Source of the DNA: DASPJQ01 sp035299065
Lineage (GTDB): Bacteria; Bacteroidota; Bacteroidia; Flavobacteriales_D; UBA2798
NCBI GenBank assembly: GCA_035299065.1
Contig: DATGXI010000135.1
Span: 6,088 to 70,087 of the forward strand
DNA: 64,000 nucleotides
Reading direction: 5' to 3'
Under the pieces are notes generated by a model that did not search any database, was not told the origin of the DNA, and saw only the letters and a program-made list of their open reading frames with translations. The position numbers were made by a program, and so were the translations under genes. Position 1 is the stretch's first letter; each line of letters starts with the position of its first letter. Below are positions 24,872 through 34,010 of the stretch, piece after piece.

Positions 24872-25618
24872 ATGAAACTTTTAGAGGGTAAAATAACATT
24901 GATTACGGGTGCAACGCGCGGCATAGGACGTGGAATGGCCCTGAAATTTGCCGAACATGGTGCAACGGTATGCTTTACCTACGCATCAAGCGAGGACAAA
25001 GCCAAGGCCCTAGAGGCCGAGCTACAGGCTAAAGGCGTGAAAGCCAAAGCTATTAAGTCAGATGCGGCCAATTTTGGCGAGGCGCAAAAACTGATTGATG
25101 ATATTGCTGCCGAGTTTGGGACCATTGATGTGGTGGTAAACAATGCGGGTATTACCAAGGATGGTTTGCTTATGCGCATGACTGAACAAAACTGGGACGA
25201 TGTTATCAATACCAATTTGAAATCGGTATTCAACATTACCAAAGCGGTTCAAAAAGTTATGTTGAAAGCGCGCAGTGGCAGCATTATCAATATATCATCA
25301 GTTGTGGGTGTTAAGGGCAATGCCGGCCAGGCTAATTATGCCGCATCAAAAGCGGGTATGATTGGTTTTACAAAATCAATTGCACTGGAATTGGGCTCAC
25401 GCAACATTCGCTGCAATGCCATTGCACCCGGGTTTATTGAAACTGAAATGACAGCTGTACTGGATGAAAAAGTGGTGCAAGGATGGCGTGACGGTATTCC
25501 TTTGAAACGCGGAGGAACACCTGAAGATGTTGCCAACCTGACTGTGTTTTTGGCAAGTGATATGTCAAGCTACATAACAGGTCAAACCATCAATATTTGT
25601 GGAGGAATGTTAACCTGA
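24872..25618 (+). CDS. fabG: 3-oxoacyl-[acyl-carrier-protein] reductase
   Basis: 248 residues, exact family length. The NADPH-binding motif ITGATRGIGRG is at 11-21 and NNAG at 90-93. The catalytic set lies in ISS (Ser142/143), Tyr156 and Lys160 (YAASK). The C-terminus has GQTINICGGML. It reduces 3-ketoacyl-ACP in fatty acid elongation, in the cytoplasm. Other SDR reductases share the fold, but identity over motifs and length is typical of FabG. The downstream gene starts 10 bp later. Confidence 0.92.
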   Translation: MKLLEGKITLITGATRGIGRGMALKFAEHGATVCFTYASSEDKAKALEAELQAKGVKAKAIKSDAANFGEAQKLIDDIAAEFGTIDVVVNNAGITKDGLLMRMTEQNWDDVINTNLKSVFNITKAVQKVMLKARSGSIINISSVVGVKGNAGQANYAASKAGMIGFTKSIALELGSRNIRCNAIAPGFIETEMTAVLDEKVVQGWRDGIPLKRGGTPEDVANLTVFLASDMSSYITGQTINICGGMLT

Positions 25619-25628
25619 TTTTTTTTAC

Positions 25629-27719
25629 GTGTCAATAATTCTCACTTCCCCGGGATGGCTGGTGCTTGTTTGCTTATTGCTTTCAATTGTACCCGCATGG
25701 TTTTTATACCGGAAATCGTTTTACCATAAAGAAAACAAACGCCTGGCTATAACGCTGGGTGTTTTGCGTGGTGTTGCATTTTTCTTTTTAGCGTTTTTAT
25801 TGCTTGAACCGTTAATGCGCATAACGCAAAACAGGGTTGAAAAACCCATTGTGGTTGTGGTGGCCGATAACAGTCTGAGCGTGGTTTCCATTAAAGACTC
25901 GGCCAATATTAAAAAGCAATTACCGGCCGAAATTAAAAAACTGAATGCAGCGCTTGGTGAAAAATTTGAAACAGCCGCTTTTAGTTTTGGCGATGAGGTG
26001 CATGATGGTGTTGATACATTAAAGTTTGATAAAAAACTCACTGATATATCACACGCCATTGACGAGGTGTATACGCGTTTTTATAACCGTAACCTGGGCG
26101 CTGTTGTTTTGCTAAGCGATGGTATTTACAACAAAGGGGTAAATCCATTGGGCACCGTGCGTAAATTCAAAAACGTTTCATTTTACACCGTTGGCCTTGG
26201 CGACACGGTAATTACCAAAGATTTGATACTTGCCGATATTTTGTACAACAAAACCGCCTTTTTAGGAAATGATTACCCGGTTGAGGTGTTGGTGCAGGCA
26301 AAAAAAATGCAGGGCACCCGTGCGCAATTGGTGCTGAAAGAAAATGGTGCAGAACTGGCCAGGCGTGATTTATTGGTGCAAACAACCAACCAGACCTTGC
26401 GTACCTCGTTTTTAATTCCCGCAAAAAAAGAAGGTGTTGCAAAAATAACGGCCGAGATCATTCCGGTTGCGGGTGAGTTTTCAGAAAAAAACAACGCGTT
26501 GAGTGTATACGTAAATGTAGTCAAGAATAAACAAAAGGTATTGATACTTGGCGCATCACCTCACCCTGATATTGCAGCCATAAAATATTCGCTGGAGGCT
26601 TCGCAAAATTACCAGGTGACCTCTGGTGTGTACCAGGCGGGAGTGAATTACGGTTTTAATGATTATAACCTGGTTGTGCTGCATTCATTGCCTACGAATG
26701 CGGGCGATGAAGATTTGGTAACAAAAATTCGCACTGCAGGAACGCCCATTTTATTCATCATTGGCCAGCAAACCACACTTGGTAATTTCTCAAAAGTGGT
26801 TCCCATGTTAAGTGTGCCCGGTAGTTCAAAAAATCCAAGCAATGCAGTGCCTACTTTAAACTCAAATTTTACCAGTTTTACGCTAAGTGAGAAAGTAAGG
26901 CAGATTTTGCCAAAGATGCCGCCAGTGGCAGCCCCCTTTGGGGAATACCGCCTGTCACCTGGTGCAAACGTATTAATGTACCAGCGCATAGGAAGTGTGC
27001 AAACGCAAAATCCACTTATTGTATTTAACAAAGACAATACGCAAAGCAAAACCGGAATTATTTGTGGTGAAGGTATCTGGATGTGGAAGATGCATGATTT
27101 TGAAGTGAACGGCAATAACGATGTTTTTAACGAGATCATTCAAAAAAGTGTGCAGTACTTAAGTGTTGCTGAAAATAAAACCAATTTTCGCATCAACCAT
27201 AAAAATGAGTTTACAGAAAATGAACCAGTGATATTTGACGGGGAGTTGTACAATGAAAATTACGAGCCCATTAATACACCCGATGTTGAAATGAAAATTG
27301 TCAACAGTGAAAAGAAAGTGTACCCGTATACATTTTCAAAACCCGGCAATATGTACCGCCTGAATGCAGGTATGTTGCCACCTGGTGAATATTCATACAC
27401 GGCAAGTGCCAGCTATGGTAAAAAAGAGTATAAGAAGAGCGGAAGGTTCATTGTGTCGGCTGTGAACACCGAGCTGTTGCGTACCGAAGCCGATCACCGA
27501 TTGCTTTATCAGATGGCAACAACTACCGGTGGTAAATTTTACACGCAAAGCAATATGCAGAATTTGGTAGCCGATTTGGACAAGAATGAAAATGTTGCTT
27601 CGGTTACATATGAAGAAACCACGATGGATGATTTGATCAATAAACGGTGGTTGATTATATTGCCTGTACTTCTTCTTGCAATCGAGTGGTTTTTGCGGAA
27701 AAGGGCAGGAGGTTATTGA
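25629..27719 (+). CDS. Large vWA-type membrane protein
   Basis: 696 residues with a GTG start at 25629, 10 bp after fabG. Two N-terminal helices (about 8-26 and 42-62) precede a von Willebrand A-like domain: VVVVADNSLSVVSIKDS near 75-91 (a variant metal site, DNSLS rather than DxSxS), AVVLLSDGIYNKGVNP near 157-172. Beta-sandwich segments follow, and a final helix near 672-688 (WLIILPVLLLAIEWFLRK). Bacteroidota have many such vWA membrane proteins next to MoxR genes; none is adjacent here. Role unknown. Confidence 0.78.
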   Translation: MSIILTSPGWLVLVCLLLSIVPAWFLYRKSFYHKENKRLAITLGVLRGVAFFFLAFLLLEPLMRITQNRVEKPIVVVVADNSLSVVSIKDSANIKKQLPAEIKKLNAALGEKFETAAFSFGDEVHDGVDTLKFDKKLTDISHAIDEVYTRFYNRNLGAVVLLSDGIYNKGVNPLGTVRKFKNVSFYTVGLGDTVITKDLILADILYNKTAFLGNDYPVEVLVQAKKMQGTRAQLVLKENGAELARRDLLVQTTNQTLRTSFLIPAKKEGVAKITAEIIPVAGEFSEKNNALSVYVNVVKNKQKVLILGASPHPDIAAIKYSLEASQNYQVTSGVYQAGVNYGFNDYNLVVLHSLPTNAGDEDLVTKIRTAGTPILFIIGQQTTLGNFSKVVPMLSVPGSSKNPSNAVPTLNSNFTSFTLSEKVRQILPKMPPVAAPFGEYRLSPGANVLMYQRIGSVQTQNPLIVFNKDNTQSKTGIICGEGIWMWKMHDFEVNGNNDVFNEIIQKSVQYLSVAENKTNFRINHKNEFTENEPVIFDGELYNENYEPINTPDVEMKIVNSEKKVYPYTFSKPGNMYRLNAGMLPPGEYSYTASASYGKKEYKKSGRFIVSAVNTELLRTEADHRLLYQMATTTGGKFYTQSNMQNLVADLDKNENVASVTYEETTMDDLINKRWLIILPVLLLAIEWFLRKRAGGY

Positions 27720-27720
27720 T

Positions 27721-27763
27721 TTAATTTCAATTGTCAATTATCAATGGCAAATTGATAAAAATT
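27721..27763. repeat. TCAATTGTCAATTATCAATG-type intergenic repeat
   Basis: Starts 2 nt after the stop of the vWA gene. It contains CAATTGTCAATTATCAATG, which matches 52712-52731 (CAATTGTCAGTTATCAATT). The pattern alternates ATCAAT and GTCAAT units. Confidence 0.5.
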
Positions 27764-27861
27764 GTCATTCATGAGGTTTTGAACGAAAGTAAGCAGGACA
27801 GTAATACTTTCCTATGGTGGCCGCTGAGCAAAACTGAAATTGAATGTGTAAGTATGACTGA

Positions 27862-28245
27862 TCAGGCTTCATAAAATTCAATGGGAAGGCCATCCGGGTC
27901 GGCAATGAATGTAAATTTTTTCCCTGTAAATTCATCGGTTCGCACAGGTTCGGCAAACACTCCTTTTTGGGCAAGCCCTTCCACTGTTTCTGCCAAATTA
28001 CTTACTTCAAATGCCAAATGGCGCAAACCTGCAGCTTCGGGTTGTGAAACGCGTTTGGGTGGATGGGGAAAAGAAAACAATTCAATGACATATTCTCCCT
28101 TAAGTCCAAGGTCCAGTTTCCATGAGTCCCGTTCACTGCGGTACGTTTCGCGCACAATGTCAAGGCCCAGGATCCCGGTATAAAATTTTTTTGAGCGATG
28201 GTAATCGGAGCAAATAATGGCTATGTGGTGAATGCGTTTTATCAT
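27862..28245 (-). CDS. VOC family (glyoxalase/dioxygenase superfamily) protein
   Basis: 127 residues, one VOC module pair. It opens IKRIHHIAIICSDYHRSKKF (2-21) and ends with FIADPDGLPIEFYEA. The metal ligands expected for a glyoxalase-I-like fold are His7 or His6 region, a central His (LRHLAFEV) and the terminal Glu (PIEFYE). It belongs to the short GloA2/YwbC-like group. The substrate is unknown. Confidence 0.85.
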   Translation of the reverse strand: MIKRIHHIAIICSDYHRSKKFYTGILGLDIVRETYRSERDSWKLDLGLKGEYVIELFSFPHPPKRVSQPEAAGLRHLAFEVSNLAETVEGLAQKGVFAEPVRTDEFTGKKFTFIADPDGLPIEFYEA

Positions 28246-28302
28246 AGACTTTAGCTAAGCCAAAGGTAGTATTCAATGAAAGACTGTTTATGTGTTAAAA
28301 GC

Positions 28303-28338
28303 AAAAAAAACAAAAGCCTTGATATGATTCAAGGCCTT
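28303..28338 (-). terminator. Terminator downstream of tRNA-Leu(CAG)
   Basis: Perfect seven-pair stem GCCTTGA (28316-28322) / TCAAGGC (28329-28335), 6-nt loop, T-rich tail on the minus strand. It follows the tRNA by about 10 nt. Confidence 0.8.
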
Positions 28339-28345
28339 TACAAAG

Positions 28346-28430
28346 TGCCCGGAGCGGGAGTCGAACCCGCAAGGAAATTACTCCAACGGCTTCTGAGACC
28401 GCAACGTTTGCCAGTTTCGCCATCCGGGCA
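28346..28430 (-). tRNA. tRNA-Leu (anticodon CAG)
   Basis: On the minus strand an acceptor stem TGCCCGG/CCGGGCA encloses a D arm, an anticodon stem-loop with loop CTCAGAA (anticodon CAG, reading CUG), a long leucine-type variable arm, and a T arm with GGGTTCGACTCCC. 85 nt; CCA not encoded. Confidence 0.9.
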
Positions 28431-28556
28431 GGGACACAAATGTATAAAATAAACCGTTTTTGGCTATTCAAATCAATAAAGAGCTTGTAAGCAACCAGTA
28501 TTGGGCTCATTGTCAGTAACCCGAAATTATTTCGATTATCCATTAAACTTATGGGC

Positions 28557-28564
28557 TACTTTTG
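28557..28564 (+). promoter_or_regulatory. -7 box TACTTTTG of the outer-membrane barrel gene
   Basis: TACTTTTG fits TAnnTTTG and lies 14 nt before the ATG at 28579. It falls inside a longer open frame beginning at 28501, which argues for the shorter start. Confidence 0.5.
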
Positions 28565-28578
28565 TGTCAATACAACGA

Positions 28579-31464
28579 ATGAATAGCGAACTGTGTTTTA
28601 AACGTTTTTTTTCAGTCCTTTTCCTGGTCCTGGCAGCGTTTTCAGTGAGCTCTCAAAACACCTGTTACATTTCCGGTAAAATAACCGATTCCAAAGATTC
28701 AGTTATTCCGTTTGCATCGGTAAAATTACGCAGCATAACCGACTCAACCATTCGCAAAGGTGTTATGAGTGATGAAAAGGGATTTTTTCAATTTGTTCCC
28801 GTTCCCAAAGGCGAGTATCGCTTAAGTATTTCGGCACAGGGTTATAAGAACGCAGTACTTTTACTGGATGCGCGCAGCAAAGACACCATTGAATTGAATG
28901 TTAAACCGGGTGACGATGCAAGCGTGCTTGACCAGGTAAACATTGTGCACCGGCAGGAACGCGCCAGCCAAAAAGGCGACACTTCTGAATACAATGCAAA
29001 TGCCTACAAAGTAAATCCCGATGCCACCGTTGAAGACCTGGTAAAAAAAATGCCGGGCATAACCATTGAAAATGGTACTGTAAAAGCACACGGTGAAGAA
29101 GTAAAAAAAGTAACCATTGACGGAAAAGAATTTTTTGGCGATGATGCCATGACGGCCTTGAAAAATCTTCCGGCTGAAATTGTAGACAAAGTACAGGTGT
29201 TTGACAAAGGGAGTGAGCAATCAGAGTTTACAGGTTTTAACGATGGAAATACCGAAAAAGCAATCAACATCAAAACACGTGGCGGAAAAATAAACGGTGT
29301 ATTTGGAAAAGTCTATGGCGGATATGGTACCGATGAACGGTATACTGCCGGTGGAAATTTTAATTTCTTCAAAGAAAACAGGCGTATCTCCATCCTGGGC
29401 ATGTCCAACAACATTAACCAGCAAAATTTTACTTCGCAGGATTTATTGGGCGTTAGCCAGTCGGCAAGTGGTGGCTCACGCGGGCAAATGGGCGGTAGTG
29501 GACGTGAAGGACGCCAGGGTGGTGGAAACAATCCAACCTCCAATTTTACAACGGGTAGCCAAAGCGGTATCAACAACACGCATGCATTCGGTATAAACTA
29601 CAGCGATCAATGGAATAAAAAATGGAAAATAAGCGGGAGCTATTTTTTCAATGCCACCAGTAATGCAACAAACAGCAAAACTTCGCGCAATTATTTTTTA
29701 CCGGGCAGTACCAACCAATTGTATACCGAGGAACAGGATAAAGGTTCTGATAATTTTAACCACCGTGCCAACCTTCGCCTTGAATGGAACATTGATTCGC
29801 TCAACAGTATAATCATTACACCAAAATTCAGTTTGCAGGATAACCGTTCAGGTTCGGCCCTGCAAAGCATAACCACTTCGTCTGAAAATGCGGTATTGTC
29901 AACCATGAATACGTCAAGCAGTGCAAAAAATAGTGGATACACGTTAAGTTCAGGTTTACTGTACCGCCACCGATTTCACAAAAGAGGACGCAGTTTCAGT
30001 GCTGATTTTAACGGTAGCCTGGGTGATAAAGAAGGTGAATCATTTTTGTATTCATCCAACAGTTTTTTCACCCAGGTGGACACTACCCTTGTAACCGATC
30101 AGCGTACCATAACCACCTCGGGTACCAAAGATTCATGGGTGACGTTGAATTACACCGAGCCAATGGGTAAAAATGCCCAGTTGATGATGACGTATTCACC
30201 TGCTTATACCTTGAACACATCAACAAAATTAAATGAATTGTTTAGTGATGCGAGTGACAGTTACAGTTTAACCGATTCGGTTTTATCCAATGACTTTAAC
30301 AATGCCATTGCAGCCCACAAAGGCGGACTTAGTTACCGGTATAACATACCAAAAATGAATTTCAACGTTGGCGTTGACTACTTAAACCGGTTTTTCAGGA
30401 ACGAACAGTTTTTTCCGGCAGAAAGTGTGACTGCAAAAACATTTGAAAGTGTTTTACCACAGTTTATGTTGCAGTATAAATTTTCGAGCCGAACCAATTT
30501 CAGGATCAACTACCGCACCAATGCGCAGGCACCTTCCATCAGTCAACTGCAAAATGTAATCAATAACAGCAATCCGTTGTTGCTGTCATCGGGTAACCCG
30601 GCATTGAACCAGCAATACAACCATTCGTTAACCGGGCGTTTTTCAACCGTTGATTCAACCAAAACAAAACCCCTGTTTTTTCTTTTGTCGGGAACGTATT
30701 CTGACAGCTACATTGGCAATTCAAGCATTGTGGCGTCACAGGATACTGTTTTGGCCGATGGGATTGTTTTGTTCAGCGGGTCGCAGTTTACGCAACCGGT
30801 AAACATTAGCGGTTATTATAACATGCGTACATTTTTAACGTATGGCACACCTGTACCTTTTTTAAAAAGCAACCTGAATTTAAATGCAGGGTTTACACAC
30901 AGCCGCACACCATCGCTCATCAACAACCAGGTAAATTATTCGCGCACGTACAATGTAAATGGGGGTTTGATTCTTGGCAGTAACATCAGCGAAAAAATTG
31001 ATTTTACGGTTTCTTATTCGGCCAATTACAACATTGTGCGCAATTCGGTTCAGCCTTCATTGGACAATAATTATTATACCGGTGTTGCAGGAGCAAAAAT
31101 CAACCTGCTCATTAAAAACCATTTTGTGATCTCTACCGATGGAAATTACAATCACTATCAAGGTTTGGGCGATGGATATAACCTGGGCATATTTTTATGG
31201 AACGGTGCCCTTGCCTATAAATTCCTGAAAGGGAATGCGGGCGAGTTTCGTGTAATTGTTTACGATATTTTAAAGCAAAATAACAGCATAGCCCGTAACG
31301 TAACTGAAACCTATGTGGAAGATGTGCAAACAAACATTTTACAACGTTACGGACTGTTGCAATTTACCTATACATTCAGGAACATCAAAGGAAAAATGCC
31401 GGAAGGCGCACAAAGGGGTGATGGGCCTCCACCCGGAGGTGGTGGCCATGGAAGGGATCATTGA
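28579..31464 (+). CDS. Outer-membrane beta-barrel protein with carboxypeptidase-like regulatory domain
   Basis: 961 residues from ATG 28579, which opens a signal peptide (KRFFSVLFLVLAAFSVSSQ). A CarboxypepD_reg-like domain comes first (about 30-105, GKITDSKDSVIPFASVKLRS). A plug-like region follows, with LVKKMPGITIENGTVKAHGE (about 155-174), and then a long barrel of the OMP_b-brl_3 type. No clear TonB box is seen. The C-terminus is a Gly-rich GDGPPPGGGGHGRDH tail. It probably imports or exports a large substrate, or binds one on the surface. No SusD partner is nearby. Confidence 0.85.
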   Translation: MNSELCFKRFFSVLFLVLAAFSVSSQNTCYISGKITDSKDSVIPFASVKLRSITDSTIRKGVMSDEKGFFQFVPVPKGEYRLSISAQGYKNAVLLLDARSKDTIELNVKPGDDASVLDQVNIVHRQERASQKGDTSEYNANAYKVNPDATVEDLVKKMPGITIENGTVKAHGEEVKKVTIDGKEFFGDDAMTALKNLPAEIVDKVQVFDKGSEQSEFTGFNDGNTEKAINIKTRGGKINGVFGKVYGGYGTDERYTAGGNFNFFKENRRISILGMSNNINQQNFTSQDLLGVSQSASGGSRGQMGGSGREGRQGGGNNPTSNFTTGSQSGINNTHAFGINYSDQWNKKWKISGSYFFNATSNATNSKTSRNYFLPGSTNQLYTEEQDKGSDNFNHRANLRLEWNIDSLNSIIITPKFSLQDNRSGSALQSITTSSENAVLSTMNTSSSAKNSGYTLSSGLLYRHRFHKRGRSFSADFNGSLGDKEGESFLYSSNSFFTQVDTTLVTDQRTITTSGTKDSWVTLNYTEPMGKNAQLMMTYSPAYTLNTSTKLNELFSDASDSYSLTDSVLSNDFNNAIAAHKGGLSYRYNIPKMNFNVGVDYLNRFFRNEQFFPAESVTAKTFESVLPQFMLQYKFSSRTNFRINYRTNAQAPSISQLQNVINNSNPLLLSSGNPALNQQYNHSLTGRFSTVDSTKTKPLFFLLSGTYSDSYIGNSSIVASQDTVLADGIVLFSGSQFTQPVNISGYYNMRTFLTYGTPVPFLKSNLNLNAGFTHSRTPSLINNQVNYSRTYNVNGGLILGSNISEKIDFTVSYSANYNIVRNSVQPSLDNNYYTGVAGAKINLLIKNHFVISTDGNYNHYQGLGDGYNLGIFLWNGALAYKFLKGNAGEFRVIVYDILKQNNSIARNVTETYVEDVQTNILQRYGLLQFTYTFRNIKGKMPEGAQRGDGPPPGGGGHGRDH

Positions 31465-31467
31465 TTT

Positions 31468-32577
31468 TTATCTCCCAAAATGTTCCAAAAACCCATAGTC
31501 AAATTTGTCCATGTTCATGGTTGAAAACAGGATGATGTACACATTGCTTTTTTCAATGAGCTCATTTGTTTTTACATCCTTAATTGCCTGCACGTTTTTA
31601 TTGCGCGGGTCGCTAACTTCCCTGTTATAATACCAGAATGTACTTTGGGGCGAAAATGTTTTGGCATAAAAGCCCGGCCAGGCAATGGCATGAAAATAAC
31701 TGTCGGCACAAACAATGGCCGTTGTTACACATTGGGTAGTATCGGTAACAATGGTAGGATAGGTAAATAAATCTTCTTTTGGTTTAATAAATAAATTACA
31801 GGCTTTGAAAATATCAACATCAGGTCCCCATGGATTTTTTTCTTTCTTTAAACCCGTTACGTTAATTTTTGGGATCGTAAAACTTGTTTTGGTTCGAATA
31901 TAGTTCACCATGCTGTCATAGGCAATGCTTGCACCGTATTGCGTCCAGTGAAAACCGCCTTTGCTGTAAAGGGTGTGTGCTGTTTTACTTTTTAATTGCA
32001 AAAACCATTGGTTCATGTCAATAAAATCACAACCGTATTTTTTGAGCAGTCTCTTGTAGTATGTATAGGTATACATGCTTTTCTTATTAAGCACATCGCG
32101 CTGTGGTAAAAACTCTTTCCAGTAATACAATTTGTCAGGCGCAATAACATACAGCATAAATTTTCCTTTTGCTTTCAGGCTATCCTGCACTGCTTTTAAG
32201 CGTTTTACCTGTTCAACCATAAAATTTTCAGGTTTATTGGTAGCGCCTTTTACATAATAATCTTCATAACGGAACAAATGGCCGTTTTTACCTTTTACCA
32301 CGCTTACTGAATGAGCAATGTCAAACAAACTAAAATCAACCTGGTTGCGTGTGCGCACAAAATCGGTGCGAAAACCAATAACATAATTTGATTTTTTTTC
32401 AGCAGCTTTCTGAAAGTTCGCGCCAAACCAATTTTTAGCAGTTAACCGTTTGTAGGCAGGTTCTTTAAACGCGCCTTCCAGGGGAACTTCTTTAAATATT
32501 CCCAAAAACTGCTGCAATGCCGGGAACATAAATGCCAGGAACAATAACCCAAATAATATGTAATGCAGTTTTTTCAT
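31468..32577 (-). CDS. AlgX/AlgJ-like SGNH acetyltransferase component
   Basis: 369 residues. An N-terminal hydrophobic helix (6-22) anchors or exports the protein. The periplasmic SGNH-like domain includes LMLYVIAPDKLYYWKEF-type sequence (about 142-156), GGFHWTQYGASIAYDSM near 211-227 and the ICADSYFHAIAWPGFY segment near 289-304 (a DS nucleophile block out of order, as in AlgX/AlgJ). It acts with the MBOAT membrane acyltransferase encoded directly upstream, acetylating a surface polymer. The start overlaps that gene's stop by one base (TAATG), implying coupling. The polymer is unknown. Confidence 0.82.
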   Translation of the reverse strand: MKKLHYILFGLLFLAFMFPALQQFLGIFKEVPLEGAFKEPAYKRLTAKNWFGANFQKAAEKKSNYVIGFRTDFVRTRNQVDFSLFDIAHSVSVVKGKNGHLFRYEDYYVKGATNKPENFMVEQVKRLKAVQDSLKAKGKFMLYVIAPDKLYYWKEFLPQRDVLNKKSMYTYTYYKRLLKKYGCDFIDMNQWFLQLKSKTAHTLYSKGGFHWTQYGASIAYDSMVNYIRTKTSFTIPKINVTGLKKEKNPWGPDVDIFKACNLFIKPKEDLFTYPTIVTDTTQCVTTAIVCADSYFHAIAWPGFYAKTFSPQSTFWYYNREVSDPRNKNVQAIKDVKTNELIEKSNVYIILFSTMNMDKFDYGFLEHFGR

Positions 32578-34004
32578 TAAAATCGCCAGTATATAAAGGG
32601 GTTAAAATCGCCCGCCACAATGTATGCGGCCGAAAGAAAGAATAAAATAAGCCCCGCAAATGTTAACGCTATGCTGCGTGTTGAATTGCCGCTGTAAAAA
32701 GCAAGGTCATCTTGTGTAAGCTTATACCATTTACCAATAAGGCCGCTCATGGATGCTATGAATGCGATACACAAAACGGTGAAGAATTTTTTATCGGGGA
32801 AATAGGCCGATTGTTCAAACAGGTTAAACGAGTACATTTTGGCAAGAATGGTTTTTATTTTGTCAAGGTCTTTTATGTTAAACAAAATCCAACCTGTATT
32901 TACAATGAACAGGACAAATAAAGCTGAAAACAGTTTGGGGATTTTTTTAAGGTATTCAAGCAGAAACCAGCGTTCAATAACCAGGAAAAAGCCATGGAAC
33001 ATTCCCCACAAAATAAAATTCCACGAAGCACCGTGCCAGAAACCCGAAATTAAAAACACAATGCATAAATTCAAATACCCTTTTTGTTTTGAAATTTTAT
33101 TTCCACCCAACGGAATGTATATGTAGTTTTTCATCCATGCTCCCAGGGTAATGTGCCACCTGCGCCAGAATTCGGTAATGCTGCCCGATATGTAAGGGAA
33201 ATTAAAATTTTCGGGTAAATGAAAGCCCATCATACGTGCCAGTCCAAGTGCCATATCAGAATACCCGGCAAAGTCAAAATAGATCTGGAATGTATAGGCA
33301 AATGAGCCCAGCCACAACAGGGCAGGGGTTTGGGCTTCGGGTGGCAGGGTATAAAAAATATAATGGGCTGTTTCGCCCATTGTGTTTGCAATGAGCACTT
33401 TTTTGGCAAGGCCTGTAATGAAACGCAAAATACCGCTCAACCTGTGCTCAATGGTTTCCTGTTTGCTGCGATCTCTTATTTGGTCTTCAATTTGCCCGTA
33501 GCGCACAATGGGACCGGCCAGCAATTTTGGAAAAAAGATAATGTACAACTGGTAATCCCAAAAATTATCAAGTGGTTTGTGTTGCTTGCGGTATACATCA
33601 ACAATGTAAGTAATGGACTCAAACGTATAAAAGCTCAGGCCAAGGGGTAAAATAATTTTGTATAAATGAATTTGCCCGGCACCAACCCAAGAAAGCAGTG
33701 TATTGGTATTCTCTACAAAAAACATGAGGTATTTGAAGTAGAATAAAAGGCCCAGGTTGACGCTTAGCGACAAAACAAGGAATACCCAGCGTTTGCTTTT
33801 GGCCCTGTCCATATAACGTACAAGAAAAAAGTCAAGCAGGGTGGTGGTAAGAATGGCAAAAATAAAAAGTGGTCCGCCCCAGCTGTAAAAGGCAATGCTG
33901 CAAATGAGCACCAGGGGGTTCTTGATTTTTTTAGGGCAGGCAAAATACAGCAGAAAAAACAGCGGGAAGAAGTAAAAAAGAAAAATGGTTGAGCTGAATA
34001 CCAT
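32577..34004 (-). CDS. MBOAT family membrane O-acyltransferase (AlgI-like)
   Basis: 475 residues and about ten or eleven membrane helices. AlgI-type signatures: LPLGLSFYTFESITYIVDVY, EFWRRWHITLGAWMKNYIYI near 275-294 and the catalytic His in SGFWHGASWNFILWG near 317-331. It moves acetyl groups from acetyl-CoA across the inner membrane for transfer by the AlgX/J-like partner. The gene lies between the SecD-like lipoprotein gene (6 bp upstream) and the partner (one-base overlap). Confidence 0.9.
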   Translation of the reverse strand: MVFSSTIFLFYFFPLFFLLYFACPKKIKNPLVLICSIAFYSWGGPLFIFAILTTTLLDFFLVRYMDRAKSKRWVFLVLSLSVNLGLLFYFKYLMFFVENTNTLLSWVGAGQIHLYKIILPLGLSFYTFESITYIVDVYRKQHKPLDNFWDYQLYIIFFPKLLAGPIVRYGQIEDQIRDRSKQETIEHRLSGILRFITGLAKKVLIANTMGETAHYIFYTLPPEAQTPALLWLGSFAYTFQIYFDFAGYSDMALGLARMMGFHLPENFNFPYISGSITEFWRRWHITLGAWMKNYIYIPLGGNKISKQKGYLNLCIVFLISGFWHGASWNFILWGMFHGFFLVIERWFLLEYLKKIPKLFSALFVLFIVNTGWILFNIKDLDKIKTILAKMYSFNLFEQSAYFPDKKFFTVLCIAFIASMSGLIGKWYKLTQDDLAFYSGNSTRSIALTFAGLILFFLSAAYIVAGDFNPFIYWRF

Positions 34005-34010
34005 CCCGGT

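Noticed and set aside
28295..28543. 82-residue open frame across tRNA-Leu(CAG)
   Set aside because: It is an antisense shadow over a tRNA and its terminator.
28501..28578. 26-residue N-terminal extension of the outer-membrane barrel protein
   Set aside because: A -7 box TACTTTTG (28557-28564) and a signal peptide at the ATG 28579 support the shorter start.
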